DNA of 64,000 bases, taken from NCBI RefSeq assembly GCF_009709555.1, contig NZ_WJBG01000161.1:62001-126000 (forward strand), given 5' to 3'. Positions 49,111 through 58,085 of the stretch are shown here, piece by piece. The position numbers and the translations under genes were made by a program. Position 1 is the first letter of the stretch; every line of letters starts with the position of its first letter. The DNA is from Streptomyces blattellae. GTDB lineage: Bacteria > Actinomycetota > Actinomycetes > Streptomycetales > Streptomycetaceae. The notes beneath the pieces are model-generated. The model worked only from the letters and a program-made list of their open reading frames with translations. It did not search any database and had not been told where the DNA came from.

Positions 49111-49974
49111 TCAGCAGTGCTCGCGCCGGTCGCGCAGGAGCTTCTTGGTCCGCTCGGTGGACGCGGCTCGCGCCGTCATGTGGTCCAGCACCTCCAGGTG
49201 CGTGGAGACCTCCGTACGGGAGTCGAGATACAGCGCACCGGTCAGATACTCGGTGAACACCATGTCGGGAAGCTCGGGTTCGGCGAACCGGAACAGCGTG
49301 AACGGCGCGTACGTCCCCGGGTGCGGGCCCGCCCGGAACTCGGAGACCTGGAGGGTGACCCGGTCGCGCTCGGCGAACTCCAGCAGCTTGTCCAGCTGTT
49401 CGCGCAGCACGGAGCCGTCGTCGCTCACGGGACGGAGCAGGACCGTTTCGTCCATGATCACCCACAGGTGCGGGCGGTCCGCACGCTCCAGAAGCTGCTG
49501 CCGGGCCATACGCAGCGACACATGCCGCTCGATGGTCTCCGGACCGGCCTGCCCGATCGTCCCGGCCTCCAGGACGGCCCGCGCATACGCCTCCGTCTGC
49601 AGCAGACCGGGCACGAAGTGCGGCTCGTAGGAGCGGATGATCCGGGCGGCGCCCTCCAGGCTCACATACAGGCTGAACCAGTCCGGCAGCACATCGTGGA
49701 ACCGCTGCCACCAGCCGGGCTGGTTCGCCTCCTCGGCGAGCGAGACGAACGCCGCCGCCTCCTCCTCGGGCACGCCGTACGCGCCGAGCAGCAGCTGGAC
49801 GTACGGGATCTTCAGCGCGACCTCGGCCATCTCCATGCGCCGCACGGTCGCGGGGGCCACCCGCAGGACCTGTGCGGCCTCCTCGCGCCTCAGCCCGGCC
49901 GCCTCGCGCAGCTCCTGCAGCCGCTTGCCGAGCACCACCTGGCCCACGGTGGGCGCGGGCCGCCGCTCACTCAC
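49111..49974 (-). CDS. XRE-family HTH regulator with DUF5753 (BldB/WhiJ-like pair type)
   Basis: A 287-residue regulator. N-terminal Xre helix-turn-helix (about 10-70: VVLGKRLQELREAAGLRREEAAQVLRVAPATVRRMEMAEVALKIPYVQLLLGAYGV) and a DUF5753 sensor domain (about 95-280: WWQRFHDVLPDWFSLYVSLEGAARIIRSYEPHFVPGLLQTEAYARAVL ... ERTKKLLRDRREHC). Streptomyces have dozens of these, typically paired with small DUF397 proteins; none is adjacent in this window. GTG start. DNA target unknown. Confidence 0.9.
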   Translation of the reverse strand: MSERRPAPTVGQVVLGKRLQELREAAGLRREEAAQVLRVAPATVRRMEMAEVALKIPYVQLLLGAYGVPEEEAAAFVSLAEEANQPGWWQRFHDVLPDWFSLYVSLEGAARIIRSYEPHFVPGLLQTEAYARAVLEAGTIGQAGPETIERHVSLRMARQQLLERADRPHLWVIMDETVLLRPVSDDGSVLREQLDKLLEFAERDRVTLQVSEFRAGPHPGTYAPFTLFRFAEPELPDMVFTEYLTGALYLDSRTEVSTHLEVLDHMTARAASTERTKKLLRDRREHC

Positions 49975-50095
49975 GCCACGCCTCCCCTACGTGCCGAAGT
50001 CCCGGAGCAGTGTGTCATGTGCGGGTGGGTGTCCAACAGGAACGTGGCGAGTCTCTTACCCCGGATGCCCCGGATGCTTCCCCGCCCAGGGCGCG

Positions 50096-50923
50096 TCAAG
50101 GCAGCAGCGACTGAAGGTACTTGACCGTCGCCGGGTCGGCCGGGAGCAGCGTCTCGATGGCCAGCTCGGCGACGGTCACGTCCATCGGGGTGTTGAAGGT
50201 GGATATGGAGGAGATGAAGGAGAGCACCCGCCCGTCGTGCTCGATCCGCATCGGGAGCGCGAAGGGCGGGACGGGCGCGGCCGGTTCGTCCGCCGCCCCC
50301 GTCTCCTCGTCGGGCACCGGGTAGGCGGCGACCTCCTCGTACAACGTCCGCAGCGGTTCGGAGCGTTGCAGCGCGATCTGCCGTTCCATCTGGGCGAGCA
50401 GATGGCCGCGCCACTCCCGCAGATTGCGGATCCGGGGCGCCAGGCCCTCCGGGTGGAGAGTCAGCCGCATCGCGTTCAGCGGCGGCACGAGCAGCGACTC
50501 GGGCAGGCCGTCGAGCAGGGCCAGGACGCCCCGGTTCGCGGCCACCACGTGGTACGTCGCGTCCACCACGAAGGCCGGGTAGGGCTCGTAGCCCTGGATC
50601 AGCCGCTCGATCCCCTCGCGCAACGTGTCCAGCGCCGGGTCGTCCAGCGAGGTCTCCCGGTAGCGCGGGGCGTAACCGGCCGCCAGCAGCAGGGCGTTGC
50701 GCTCCCGCACCGGGACGTCGAGATGCTCGGCCAGCCGCAGCACCATGTCCTCGCTCGGCCGGGAGCGCCCCGTCTCGATGAAGCTGATGTGCCGGGCGGA
50801 GGAGTCGGCCCGCAGCGCCAGCTCCAGCTGGCTGACCCGCCGCCGCTCCCGCCAGGCCCGCAGCAGGGGGCCGATGCCTTCGTCGGCGGGGAGCGCGGCG
50901 GTGCCGGACGCGGGAGTGGTCAT
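50096..50923 (-). CDS. XRE-family regulator with MmyB-like ligand domain
   Basis: A 275-residue regulator with an N-terminal HTH (about 17-78: LLRAWRERRRVSQLELALRADSSARHISFIETGRSRPSEDMVLRLAEHLDVPVRERNALLLAAGYAPRY) followed by the MmyB-like PAS-type domain (LIQGYEPYPAFVVDATYHVVAANRGVLALLDGLP...NAMRLTLHPEGLAPRI). Members bind fatty-acid-like ligands. It diverges from the pterin dehydratase gene across a 131-base gap, so it may regulate that gene or itself. Confidence 0.9.
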   Translation of the reverse strand: MTTPASGTAALPADEGIGPLLRAWRERRRVSQLELALRADSSARHISFIETGRSRPSEDMVLRLAEHLDVPVRERNALLLAAGYAPRYRETSLDDPALDTLREGIERLIQGYEPYPAFVVDATYHVVAANRGVLALLDGLPESLLVPPLNAMRLTLHPEGLAPRIRNLREWRGHLLAQMERQIALQRSEPLRTLYEEVAAYPVPDEETGAADEPAAPVPPFALPMRIEHDGRVLSFISSISTFNTPMDVTVAELAIETLLPADPATVKYLQSLLP

Positions 50924-51054
50924 ACGACGACCGTAGTCCAGGGGTTCGGAAACGTGTCCGGAACGGATCTTTGGGCACCTGTCTGACCAGGGCCGGAACC
51001 ATCCGGCTGTGGCAGGCTGAAGACGTATCCCGACGCCCTGGAAGGAGCGAGGCC

Positions 51055-51357
51055 ATGCCCCTCGAACCGCTGTCGCAGAAGGAGATCGAGGACCGGCTGG
51101 CCCAGCTGCCGGGCTGGTCCCTGGAGGGGGACCGCATCGCCCGCTCCTACCGGCTGCGCTCGCACTTCGCGGCCACCGCGATGGTCGTCCACATCGCCCA
51201 GGTCCAGGAGGAGCTCGACCACCACTCCGACCTCACCCTCGGCTACCACACCCTGTCACTGAGCGTGAACACGCACACCGTGGGCGCGGTGACCGAGCGG
51301 GACTTCGAGCTGGCCCGCCGGGTGGAACGACTGGCGCCGGGCCACGGGGCACAGTGA
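51055..51357 (+). CDS. Pterin-4a-carbinolamine dehydratase (4a-hydroxytetrahydrobiopterin dehydratase)
   Basis: A 100-residue PCD/DCoH enzyme regenerating quinonoid pterins after aromatic amino-acid hydroxylation. The active-site signature is present: HFAATAMVVHIAQVQEELDHHSDLTLGYHTLSLSVNTHTVGAVTERDFELARRVERL (E-x-x-x-HHP-like, here ELDHHSD). The ATG has GAAGGAGCGAGG upstream. The methyltransferase gene follows after 4 bases, so the two form an operon. Confidence 0.9.
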   Translation: MPLEPLSQKEIEDRLAQLPGWSLEGDRIARSYRLRSHFAATAMVVHIAQVQEELDHHSDLTLGYHTLSLSVNTHTVGAVTERDFELARRVERLAPGHGAQ

Positions 51358-51361
51358 CGCG

Positions 51362-52120
51362 GTGCTGGACTACGACAAGGAAGCCGGCGCCTACGACATC
51401 ACACGCGGCGGTGAACCCCGGGCCGCCGCGGCTGCCGGTGCCGTCCTCGGCCTGATCCCGGACCCGACCGGCCGCCTCCTCGACGTGGCCTGCGGCACCG
51501 GCATCGTGACCCGGCGGCTCGCGGCGGCGCGGCCCGGCCTGCGGGTGACGGGCGCGGACCTGACGTACGGGATGGCCCGCATGGCCGCCGTACGCCTGCC
51601 CGGCACGGTCGTGCTCGCGGACAGTCGGCGGCTGCCGTTCCCGGACCGCGCGTTCGACGCCGTGACCAGCGTGTGGCTGCTCCATCTGCTCGACGAACCC
51701 GACGACGTGCGGGCCGCCGTCGCCGAGTGCGCCCGGGTGCTGCGGCCCGGCGGTGTCTACGTCACCACCGTGGACAAGGCCGCCGCGCACGACGTGGGCA
51801 GTGACATCGACGCCGTGCTCGCCCCGCGCCCGCGCCGGCCCGCCCGCGACCAGGCGGCGGCCGTGGAGTCGTACGCCACCGAGCAGGGACTGCTCCCCGT
51901 CGGCCGGTCCCGCTTCCCGGGCGTGGGCCAGGGCCGCAGCCCCCGCCGGACCACCGCCGACCTACGGCGCGGCTGGTTCACCCAACTGCCCCCCGACGAC
52001 CCCCGCACCGAACACTTCGCCGCCCTCCTGGCGACCCTCCCCGACCAGGACCGCCCCCGCCCCGACCCCGTCTTCGCCCTCCGGTCCTTCAGAAAGCCGC
52101 AGGACGACCGAACTCCATGA
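51362..52120 (+). CDS. Class I SAM-dependent methyltransferase
   Basis: A 252-residue methyltransferase with SAM motif I LLDVACGTGIVTRRLA (about 38), motif II region GADLTYGMARMAAVR, the LADSRRLPFPDRAFDAVTSVWLLHLLDEPDDVRAAVAECARVLRPGGVYVTTVDK block typical of UbiE/Methyltransf_11 enzymes. Substrate unknown. GTG start 4 bases after the dehydratase gene; its own stop overlaps a WYL-regulator fragment (ATGA). Confidence 0.87.
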   Translation: MLDYDKEAGAYDITRGGEPRAAAAAGAVLGLIPDPTGRLLDVACGTGIVTRRLAAARPGLRVTGADLTYGMARMAAVRLPGTVVLADSRRLPFPDRAFDAVTSVWLLHLLDEPDDVRAAVAECARVLRPGGVYVTTVDKAAAHDVGSDIDAVLAPRPRRPARDQAAAVESYATEQGLLPVGRSRFPGVGQGRSPRRTTADLRRGWFTQLPPDDPRTEHFAALLATLPDQDRPRPDPVFALRSFRKPQDDRTP

Positions 52121-52362
52121 CCCAGTTGGCCAGCCAGGTCCGGCCGTGGTCCGGGGAGAAGGACAACGGCCGTAGCGACGGCGGTGGTTGGATCCAGGCC
52201 ACCGTCCCCATCGAGTCCGTCGACCACGCGGTGGGGGAGTTTCTGCGGCTGGGCTTGGACATCGAGGTGCTGGCACCGTCCGGGCTGCGGGCGGAGATCG
52301 CCCGGACGGCCGCCGAACTGGCCGAAAGATATGGCAACTTCGGGGTGCGTGGCGACCACTGA
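52117..52362 (+). pseudogene. C-terminal remnant of a WYL-domain regulator
   Basis: An 81-residue open frame whose C-terminal half (WIQATVPIESVDHAVGEFLRLGLDIEVLAPSGLRAEIARTAAELAERYG) looks like the WCX extension that ends YafY/DeoR-type WYL regulators. The HTH and WYL core are absent, so this is probably the last ~50 residues of a lost regulator, now starting inside the upstream methyltransferase (ATGA overlap) with ~30 unrelated N-terminal residues. A genuine stand-alone WCX protein is the alternative. Confidence 0.65.
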
Positions 52363-52400
52363 GAGGCCGGAACCCGTCCGTCCGTCAGGAGGTACGTCTC

Positions 52401-54275
52401 GTGCAGCACCCGCACAAGCACCGCAGACGAAGGATCGTCCTCTCCGCGCTGGGCGCCACGGCCGCGCTCGTCGCCGCCGGACTCACCGCGCTCACCGGCG
52501 CGGGCACGGCCGAGGCCGCCACCGCACGGCAGGTGGAGGCGCTCGACCGCGGCGTGGTCAGCGTGCACACCGACGCCGGCAACCTGGTCAGCTGGCGCTG
52601 GCTGGGCACCGACCCGAACGACGTCTCCTTCAACGTCTACCGCGCCGGTACGAAGGTCAACGCGACCCCGGTCACCGGCTCCACCAACTACTTCCACTCC
52701 GGGGCGCCCGCCCAGGCTGACTACACCGTCCGCGCGATCGTCGGCGGTGTGGAGCAGGCCGACTCGGTCCACGCGATCCAGTTCCGCACCGGCTACCGGG
52801 ACGTCCCCATCTCCCCGCCCGCGGGCGGTACCACCCCCGACGGCGTGGCCTACACCTACGAGGCCAACGACGCCTCCGTCGCCGACCTCGACGGCGACGG
52901 CGCCCTGGAGTTCGTCCTCAAGTGGCAGCCCACCAACGCCAAGGACAACGCCAACTCCGGCTACACCGGCAACACCTTCGTCGACGGCATCAAGCTCGAC
53001 GGCACCCGGCTGTGGCGGATCGACCTGGGCCGCAACATCCGCTCCGGCGCGCACTACACACAGTTCCAGGTGTACGACTACGACGGCGACGGCAGGGCCG
53101 AGGTCGCCATGAAGACGGCCGACGGCACGGTGGACGGGACGGGCGCGGTGATCGGCAGCGCCTCAGCCGACCACCGCAACTCCAGCGGGTATGTGCTGTC
53201 CGGCCCCGAGTACCTGACCATGTTCAACGGGCAGACCGGCAGGGCGATGGGCACGGTCGACTACGTCCCGGCCCGGGGCACGGTGTCGTCGTGGGGCGAC
53301 TCCTACGGCAACCGGGTCGACCGCTTCCTCGCCGGCACCGCCTACCTCGACGGCGCCCGCCCGTCGCTCATCATGGCCCGCGGCTACTACACCCGTACGG
53401 TGATCGCGGCCTGGGACTGGCGGGGCGGAGCCTTCACCCGCCGCTGGACCTTCGACACCAACTCCTCCACCAACACCGGCAGGGGGTACGACGGCCAGGG
53501 CTCGCACAGTCTCTCCATCGGGGACGTCGACAACGACGGCAGGGACGAGATCGTCTACGGCTCCATGGCGGTCGACGACAACGGCAACGGGCTGTGGACC
53601 GCCAGGACGGGCCACGGGGACGCCCAGCACCTCGGCGACCTGGACCCGTCGACGTCGGGCCTTGAGTACTTCAAGGTCTCCGAGTCCTCCTCCCAGCCCG
53701 CCGAGCTGTATCTCAACCCCGCGAACGGGTCGATCCGCTGGCAGCTGGCCGCCTGCTGCGACAACGGCCGCGGCGTGGCCGGGGACATCTACGCCGGCAA
53801 CGACGGCGCCGAGGTGTGGTCGGCCTCCGACGGTTCCATCCGCGACGAGGCGGGCGCCACGAAGGGCCGCGAGCCCTCCTCCGTCAACTTCCTGTCCTGG
53901 TGGGACGGCGACCCCGTCCGCGAACTGCTCGACGGCACGCGCATCGACAAGTACGGCACGTCCGGCGAGACCCGCCTCCTGACCGGCTCCGGGGTGTCCT
54001 CGAACAACGGCACCAAGTCCACCCCGGTCATCTCCGGCGACCTCTTCGGCGACTGGCGCGAGGAGGTCGTCTGGCGCACCAGCAGCAACACGGCTCTGCG
54101 CATCTACTCGACGCCGGTCGAGACGAGCACGAAGATCACCACCCTGCTGCACGACCCGATGTACCGCACGGGTCTGGCCTGGCAGAACACGGCCTACAAC
54201 CAGCCCCCGCACCCGAGCTTCTTCATCGGCAACGGCATGGCGACGGCACCGCGCCCCACGGTCTACACGCCCTGA
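52401..54275 (+). CDS. Rhamnogalacturonan lyase (PL11 family)
   Basis: A 624-residue secreted lyase that cleaves the rhamnose-galacturonate backbone of pectin. Twin-Arg-like signal start (RRRRIVLSALGATAALVAAGLTALTGAGTAEAA, about 8-36), then the PL11 domain with calcium loops DLDGDGALEF, DYDGDGRAEV and DVDNDGRDEI in an eight-bladed propeller, VEALDRGVVSVHTDAGNLVSWRWLGTD at the start and GDLFGDWREEVVWRTSS near the end. The GTG at 52401 has AGGAGGT 7 bases upstream. No carbohydrate-binding module is attached. Confidence 0.93.
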   Translation: MQHPHKHRRRRIVLSALGATAALVAAGLTALTGAGTAEAATARQVEALDRGVVSVHTDAGNLVSWRWLGTDPNDVSFNVYRAGTKVNATPVTGSTNYFHSGAPAQADYTVRAIVGGVEQADSVHAIQFRTGYRDVPISPPAGGTTPDGVAYTYEANDASVADLDGDGALEFVLKWQPTNAKDNANSGYTGNTFVDGIKLDGTRLWRIDLGRNIRSGAHYTQFQVYDYDGDGRAEVAMKTADGTVDGTGAVIGSASADHRNSSGYVLSGPEYLTMFNGQTGRAMGTVDYVPARGTVSSWGDSYGNRVDRFLAGTAYLDGARPSLIMARGYYTRTVIAAWDWRGGAFTRRWTFDTNSSTNTGRGYDGQGSHSLSIGDVDNDGRDEIVYGSMAVDDNGNGLWTARTGHGDAQHLGDLDPSTSGLEYFKVSESSSQPAELYLNPANGSIRWQLAACCDNGRGVAGDIYAGNDGAEVWSASDGSIRDEAGATKGREPSSVNFLSWWDGDPVRELLDGTRIDKYGTSGETRLLTGSGVSSNNGTKSTPVISGDLFGDWREEVVWRTSSNTALRIYSTPVETSTKITTLLHDPMYRTGLAWQNTAYNQPPHPSFFIGNGMATAPRPTVYTP

Positions 54276-54459
54276 GCCGCTGAGTGAGGTGGTCGTCATC
54301 AGGCCCGATGACGATGGCGACCATCTCGCCGGACTCCACCCCCGACGCCGTAACGGACTGCCAGGTTGCTTCACTGGCCGACTTTTTCCGGCCAACTGCA
54401 CAACCCCCCGGGCCCTTCACGTGTCGTTCACATGCGTACTACTGAACCCTGGGGAGAAC

Positions 54460-55083
54460 ATGTTCCGCACCCGAACCCGCACCCGAACCCGCACCGGCAT
54501 ACGCCTCGCCGCCACCACGGCGGCCGTCGTCGCCGCGATCGGCCTCACCGCCTGTGGCTCCGGCTCCGGCGACGAGGTCGTCGACAAGCCCAAGGCGAAG
54601 GCCACCGCCGAGGCCGGCACCGACAGCACGAAGGAACCCGCCGCCGAGACGAGCAGCGCCGCGCCCGACGTCGCCAAGGTCGGCGACACGCTCGCCCTCA
54701 AGGGCATAGAAGCCGGCAGCGCACTCGACGTCACCCTCGTCGAGGTCGTCGACAACGCCGAGTCCAGCGACGGGTTCTTCGCCCCCGAGTCCGGCAACCG
54801 GTGGATCGGCGTGCAGTTCCAGCTCGTCAACACCGGCACCAAGGTCTACAACGACGCTCCCGAGAACGGGGCGCAGATCGTCGACGACCAGGGCCAGCAG
54901 TTCGGAACCGTCATCGCCGACATCACGGCCGGCCCCGCCATGTCGGCGGACGTCCGGCTGAAGCCCGGCGCGAAGGCGCTGGGCTGGGTCGTGTTCGAGG
55001 TGCCGAAGGCGTCCAAGGCGGCCACGCTCACGTTCGCGATGGACTCGGGCTTCGCCCAGCAGATCGGAGAGTGGACGCTGTAG
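54460..55083 (+). CDS. DUF4352-type lipoprotein
   Basis: A 207-residue predicted lipoprotein. Signal: basic RTRTRTRTRTGIRLAATTAAVVAAIGLTACGSG with the lipobox LTAC (Cys at about 32). A low-complexity Lys/Glu/Thr region (35-70) follows, then a DUF4352/Telomeric-repeat-binding-type immunoglobulin-like domain (about 72-207: KVGDTLALKGIEAGSALDVTLVEVVDNAESSDGFFAPESGNRWIGVQFQLVNTGTKVYNDAP...VFEVPKASKAATLTFAMDS). Function unknown. The Arg-Thr repeat reflects tandem DNA repeats (CGAACCCGCACC) at 54470-54494. Follows the lyase on the same strand. Confidence 0.85.
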   Translation: MFRTRTRTRTRTGIRLAATTAAVVAAIGLTACGSGSGDEVVDKPKAKATAEAGTDSTKEPAAETSSAAPDVAKVGDTLALKGIEAGSALDVTLVEVVDNAESSDGFFAPESGNRWIGVQFQLVNTGTKVYNDAPENGAQIVDDQGQQFGTVIADITAGPAMSADVRLKPGAKALGWVVFEVPKASKAATLTFAMDSGFAQQIGEWTL

Positions 55084-55129
55084 GCGAGCACAGAGGGCGC
55101 GAGCCTGCGACGGCACGCGCCCTCGGCGC

Positions 55130-57781
55130 TCAGCTCACGGTGCAGTCCTGGTCACCGAGCTTGAACGCGGCCGGTTCCGTGTTCGCCCCCGACCAGTTCC
55201 CCGTGAACCCGAAGCTCACGGACGAGCCCGCCGCCACGTTGCCGTTCCAGCCCACGTTCTTCGCCGTCACGGCTGAACCCGACTGCGTGTGGTCGGCGTT
55301 CCAGAGCTGGGCGATGGTCTGGCCGTCAGGGAAGGTCCAGTCGAGGGACCAGCCGGTCCAGGCGGTCGTGCCGGTGTTGCTCAGCTGGACGTCCGCCTGG
55401 AAGCCGCCCGACCATTCGTTGGTGATCTTGTATGTCACCGCGCAGGCGCCCGTCGGGGTGGGTGTCGGGTCGGTGCCGCCCCCGCCGGTGTCGGCGGTGT
55501 CGCCGTAGATGACGCCCCGGCCGTTGGTCGCGACGTACACCCGGCCGTACACGCGCGGGTCGCCGGTGATCGCCGCGCCCGTCCAGCCCCACTGGTGGGC
55601 GTCGTCGTTGATGCGGGTCCAGGTCGCGCCCTGGTCGGTGGAGCGGAAGATGCCGCGTACGCCGCCGATCTCGGCGCTGGTGTAGAGCGTCTGGTACGTC
55701 GCTCCGGGCGCCGCTCTGCCGAAGCCGATGGTGTCGGCCTGCTCGACGTTCTCCAGCCTGGTGAAGGTGGCGCCGGAGTCGGTCGAGTGCCACAGGCCGT
55801 ACGCGCCGTCGCTCGCGCCGCCCGCCAGCCATACGTCGCCCTTCGTGCCGGGCAGCGCCTTGAAGCGGACGGTGTCGCCGGACGGGAGCCCGGTCGCGGC
55901 CGACGCGGAGAAGGTCGCGCCGCCGTCCGTACTGACGTAGAACTTCCCGGACTTGAAGCCGTAGAAGGTCCGCGGGTCCACTCGGTCCGACTCCACGATC
56001 GCACCCGCGGGGATGCCGCTCGACGCCGCCCAGGACGTGCCGAAGCCCGTCGCGTAGTGGACCCCCGTGCCCTGCGGACTCCACACGAACCGGCTGCCGT
56101 CGGCCGCCGCCGCGACCGTGCCGCCGCCGCTGACGCCCGAAGGGTCCGTCCCCGCGAACCAGTTGGCGCCGTTGTCCGTCGAGAACGCGATGTGCGGTCC
56201 CGAGTCCAGGTTGCCGGCGCGGACCACGGTGTTCGGGTTGCTCTCCGCGAAGTCCAGGCTGGTCGTCGAGGTGAAGTTCGGTGAGGTGTACATCATCGGC
56301 GGGACGGTGGTCAGATCCGTGTGCCGGAAGCCGCCTATGTCGCCGAGCGCGCTGAGCAGGGGAGCACCCGAGGGCGGGGACGCGAGGTCGTTGACCGCCG
56401 TCTCCTCCAGGCCCCGCACCATCGGCTTGATGGTGAACTGGCCGCCGCTGTCCCACTTCGTCAGGTCCTCGGTGCCGTAGACCGTCGCGCCCGTCCCGTA
56501 CATCATCCGGTTCGAGTCGAACGGGTCGATCTCCAGCGACTCCGTCATCCAGCCCAGTTTCGGCGTCTGTTCGGGCGGCGCCGGATTCGCGCCCCAGGTC
56601 AGCCAGGGCGACGACGCGACGTCCATCGTGTAGCGGTTCGAACGGCTGGGGTACGACGTGTAGTTCCAGGCCTGCGTCCAGGTGCCGCCGCTGTCCGTCG
56701 AGCGGAAGATCTGGGTGTCCGGCCACCAGGAGCTGTACGCCGTCGCCATCACCGTGCCCGGCCGCTGCCGGTCGATGGTGAGACCGCTGAAGCCGTAGTA
56801 CGTGTCGGCCTCCGCCACCGGGCTGATGTCGGTCCAGGTACCGGAAGCGGTCGCATACCGCCACAGCCGGCCCTTGCCGCCGTCGTACGGGCCGCCCGTG
56901 TCGCTGTACGCGAGATAGAGATAGCCGTTCGTCGCGTCCAGCACGCCCTTGTGGGCCAGGTAGCCGGTCGGCTGCCCGGCCACGCGGGACCAGGTCGCAC
57001 CCGCGTCCGTCGAGCGGTACACCGAGTTGTCCTTGTCGGCGACACCGACGTAGATCGTCCGCGTGGCACTGCCCGCCGCAGCGGTCGACTCGTCGAAGGT
57101 GACCCAGACGATGCCCTGGTTGTCGGAGGCGTAGCCGCTGGTGTCGCTCGGATCCTGCACGTAGTTGCCGACGTTGGGGAAGTTCGTGACCTGCGACCAG
57201 GTGGCACCGGAGTCCGTCGACCGCCACAGCCCGTTGCCGCTGGGCGCACCCAGGTACAGCACGCTGTTCCTGTTCGGGTCGACGGCGAGCCGCTCCCCCA
57301 TGCCCCGGCCGGGCATGTTGCCGCCCAGCTTGAACGGCAGGTCGGCCTTCTGCCAGCTGGCACCCCGGTCGGCGGACCGCAGCACCGCCCCGTTCCCGGG
57401 GTCCCAGCTGTTGGTGTACGTCCCGACCGCCGCGTACACCCGGTCAGGGTCGACGGAGTCGGACGCCAGGCTGACGACTCCCGTGTGCCCCCAGTCCTCC
57501 CAGCCGACCGAGTCCAGCAGCGGCGTCCAGGTCTGCGACGACTCCTGCCAGCGGTAGGCACCGCCGATGTCGGTACGGGCGTAGGCGAGATCCTTCTCGC
57601 TGCGGTTGAAGACGATGCCGGGGACGAATCCGCCGCCGTCGATCCGGGCGTTCTCCCAGCTGTAGGTGTCGGCGGCGATCGACACGTCCTGCGGGGCGTC
57701 GGTGGCCAGCGCGGGCGGGCTGCCCGCGAGCAGTCCGGCCGCGAGGGCCAGCACCGCCGTGAGGATGCGGGTTCTTCGCAC
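55130..57781 (-). CDS. GH74 xyloglucanase with CBM2
   Basis: An 883-residue secreted hydrolase. Signal peptide (RRTRILTAVLALAAGLLAGSPPALA, 2-28); twin seven-bladed propellers of GH74 (about 35-750) recognisable by repeated DSGATW(S/T) and VYRSTD blocks (for example RSTDSGATWSQVTNFPNVGNY, YVGVADKDNSVYRSTDAGATWSRV); a Thr/Pro linker; and a C-terminal CBM2 (about 780-883: CAVTYKITNEWSGGFQADVQLSNTGTTAWTGWSLDWTFPDGQTIAQLWNA). GH74 enzymes cut xyloglucan. The GTG start is chosen over upstream codons because GGAAAGGA precedes it by 6 bases. A LacI-type operator lies 37-52 bases upstream. Confidence 0.92.
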   Translation of the reverse strand: MRRTRILTAVLALAAGLLAGSPPALATDAPQDVSIAADTYSWENARIDGGGFVPGIVFNRSEKDLAYARTDIGGAYRWQESSQTWTPLLDSVGWEDWGHTGVVSLASDSVDPDRVYAAVGTYTNSWDPGNGAVLRSADRGASWQKADLPFKLGGNMPGRGMGERLAVDPNRNSVLYLGAPSGNGLWRSTDSGATWSQVTNFPNVGNYVQDPSDTSGYASDNQGIVWVTFDESTAAAGSATRTIYVGVADKDNSVYRSTDAGATWSRVAGQPTGYLAHKGVLDATNGYLYLAYSDTGGPYDGGKGRLWRYATASGTWTDISPVAEADTYYGFSGLTIDRQRPGTVMATAYSSWWPDTQIFRSTDSGGTWTQAWNYTSYPSRSNRYTMDVASSPWLTWGANPAPPEQTPKLGWMTESLEIDPFDSNRMMYGTGATVYGTEDLTKWDSGGQFTIKPMVRGLEETAVNDLASPPSGAPLLSALGDIGGFRHTDLTTVPPMMYTSPNFTSTTSLDFAESNPNTVVRAGNLDSGPHIAFSTDNGANWFAGTDPSGVSGGGTVAAAADGSRFVWSPQGTGVHYATGFGTSWAASSGIPAGAIVESDRVDPRTFYGFKSGKFYVSTDGGATFSASAATGLPSGDTVRFKALPGTKGDVWLAGGASDGAYGLWHSTDSGATFTRLENVEQADTIGFGRAAPGATYQTLYTSAEIGGVRGIFRSTDQGATWTRINDDAHQWGWTGAAITGDPRVYGRVYVATNGRGVIYGDTADTGGGGTDPTPTPTGACAVTYKITNEWSGGFQADVQLSNTGTTAWTGWSLDWTFPDGQTIAQLWNADHTQSGSAVTAKNVGWNGNVAAGSSVSFGFTGNWSGANTEPAAFKLGDQDCTVS

Positions 57782-57817
57782 GGGGGGTCCTTTCCGGGAT
57801 GTGGGGGGAGATACGAA

Positions 57818-57833
57818 TGGCAAGCGCTTTCCA
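57818..57833. promoter_or_regulatory. LacI-family operator candidate upstream of GH74
   Basis: TGGCAAGCGCTTTCCA is a 16-base palindrome with one mismatched pair, built on the central CG of LacI/GalR operators. It lies 37 bases before the GTG of the xyloglucanase gene. It differs from the CebR boxes at 61049, so another sugar sensor may control this gene. The rest of the 304-base gap (57782-58085) holds only the repeat at 57981. Confidence 0.6.
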
Positions 57834-57980
57834 TCGATCGCGAGAGCAGCCGGGCGACCCCCAGTGCGGGAGAGGGCCGCCCGGCCGGTCGGTCCCGCCG
57901 TCAGGTGACGGGACCACGTACGCGGAACCTTTCAGACGCTCCGGAGAAACGCCGTGACCTGCCACGCCCTGCTTTCAGCG

Positions 57981-58035
57981 GCGCGGGGCCGTATCAATGT
58001 GCGGCTCCGCCGCGCGGGCGCGGCCAGCCACAACG
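57981..58035 (+). repeat. Dispersed intergenic repeat, copy 3
   Basis: GCGCGGGGCCGTATCAATGTG then GCGGctccgCCGCG..GGGCGCGGCC; same family as 34981 and 41883. Located at the 3' end of the GH48 gene (58086), a typical terminator position. Confidence 0.75.
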
Positions 58036-58085
58036 GACCCGCTGTCGAACACGGCCCGACCCGCGGAGCGCCCGGCGGGGGCTGG

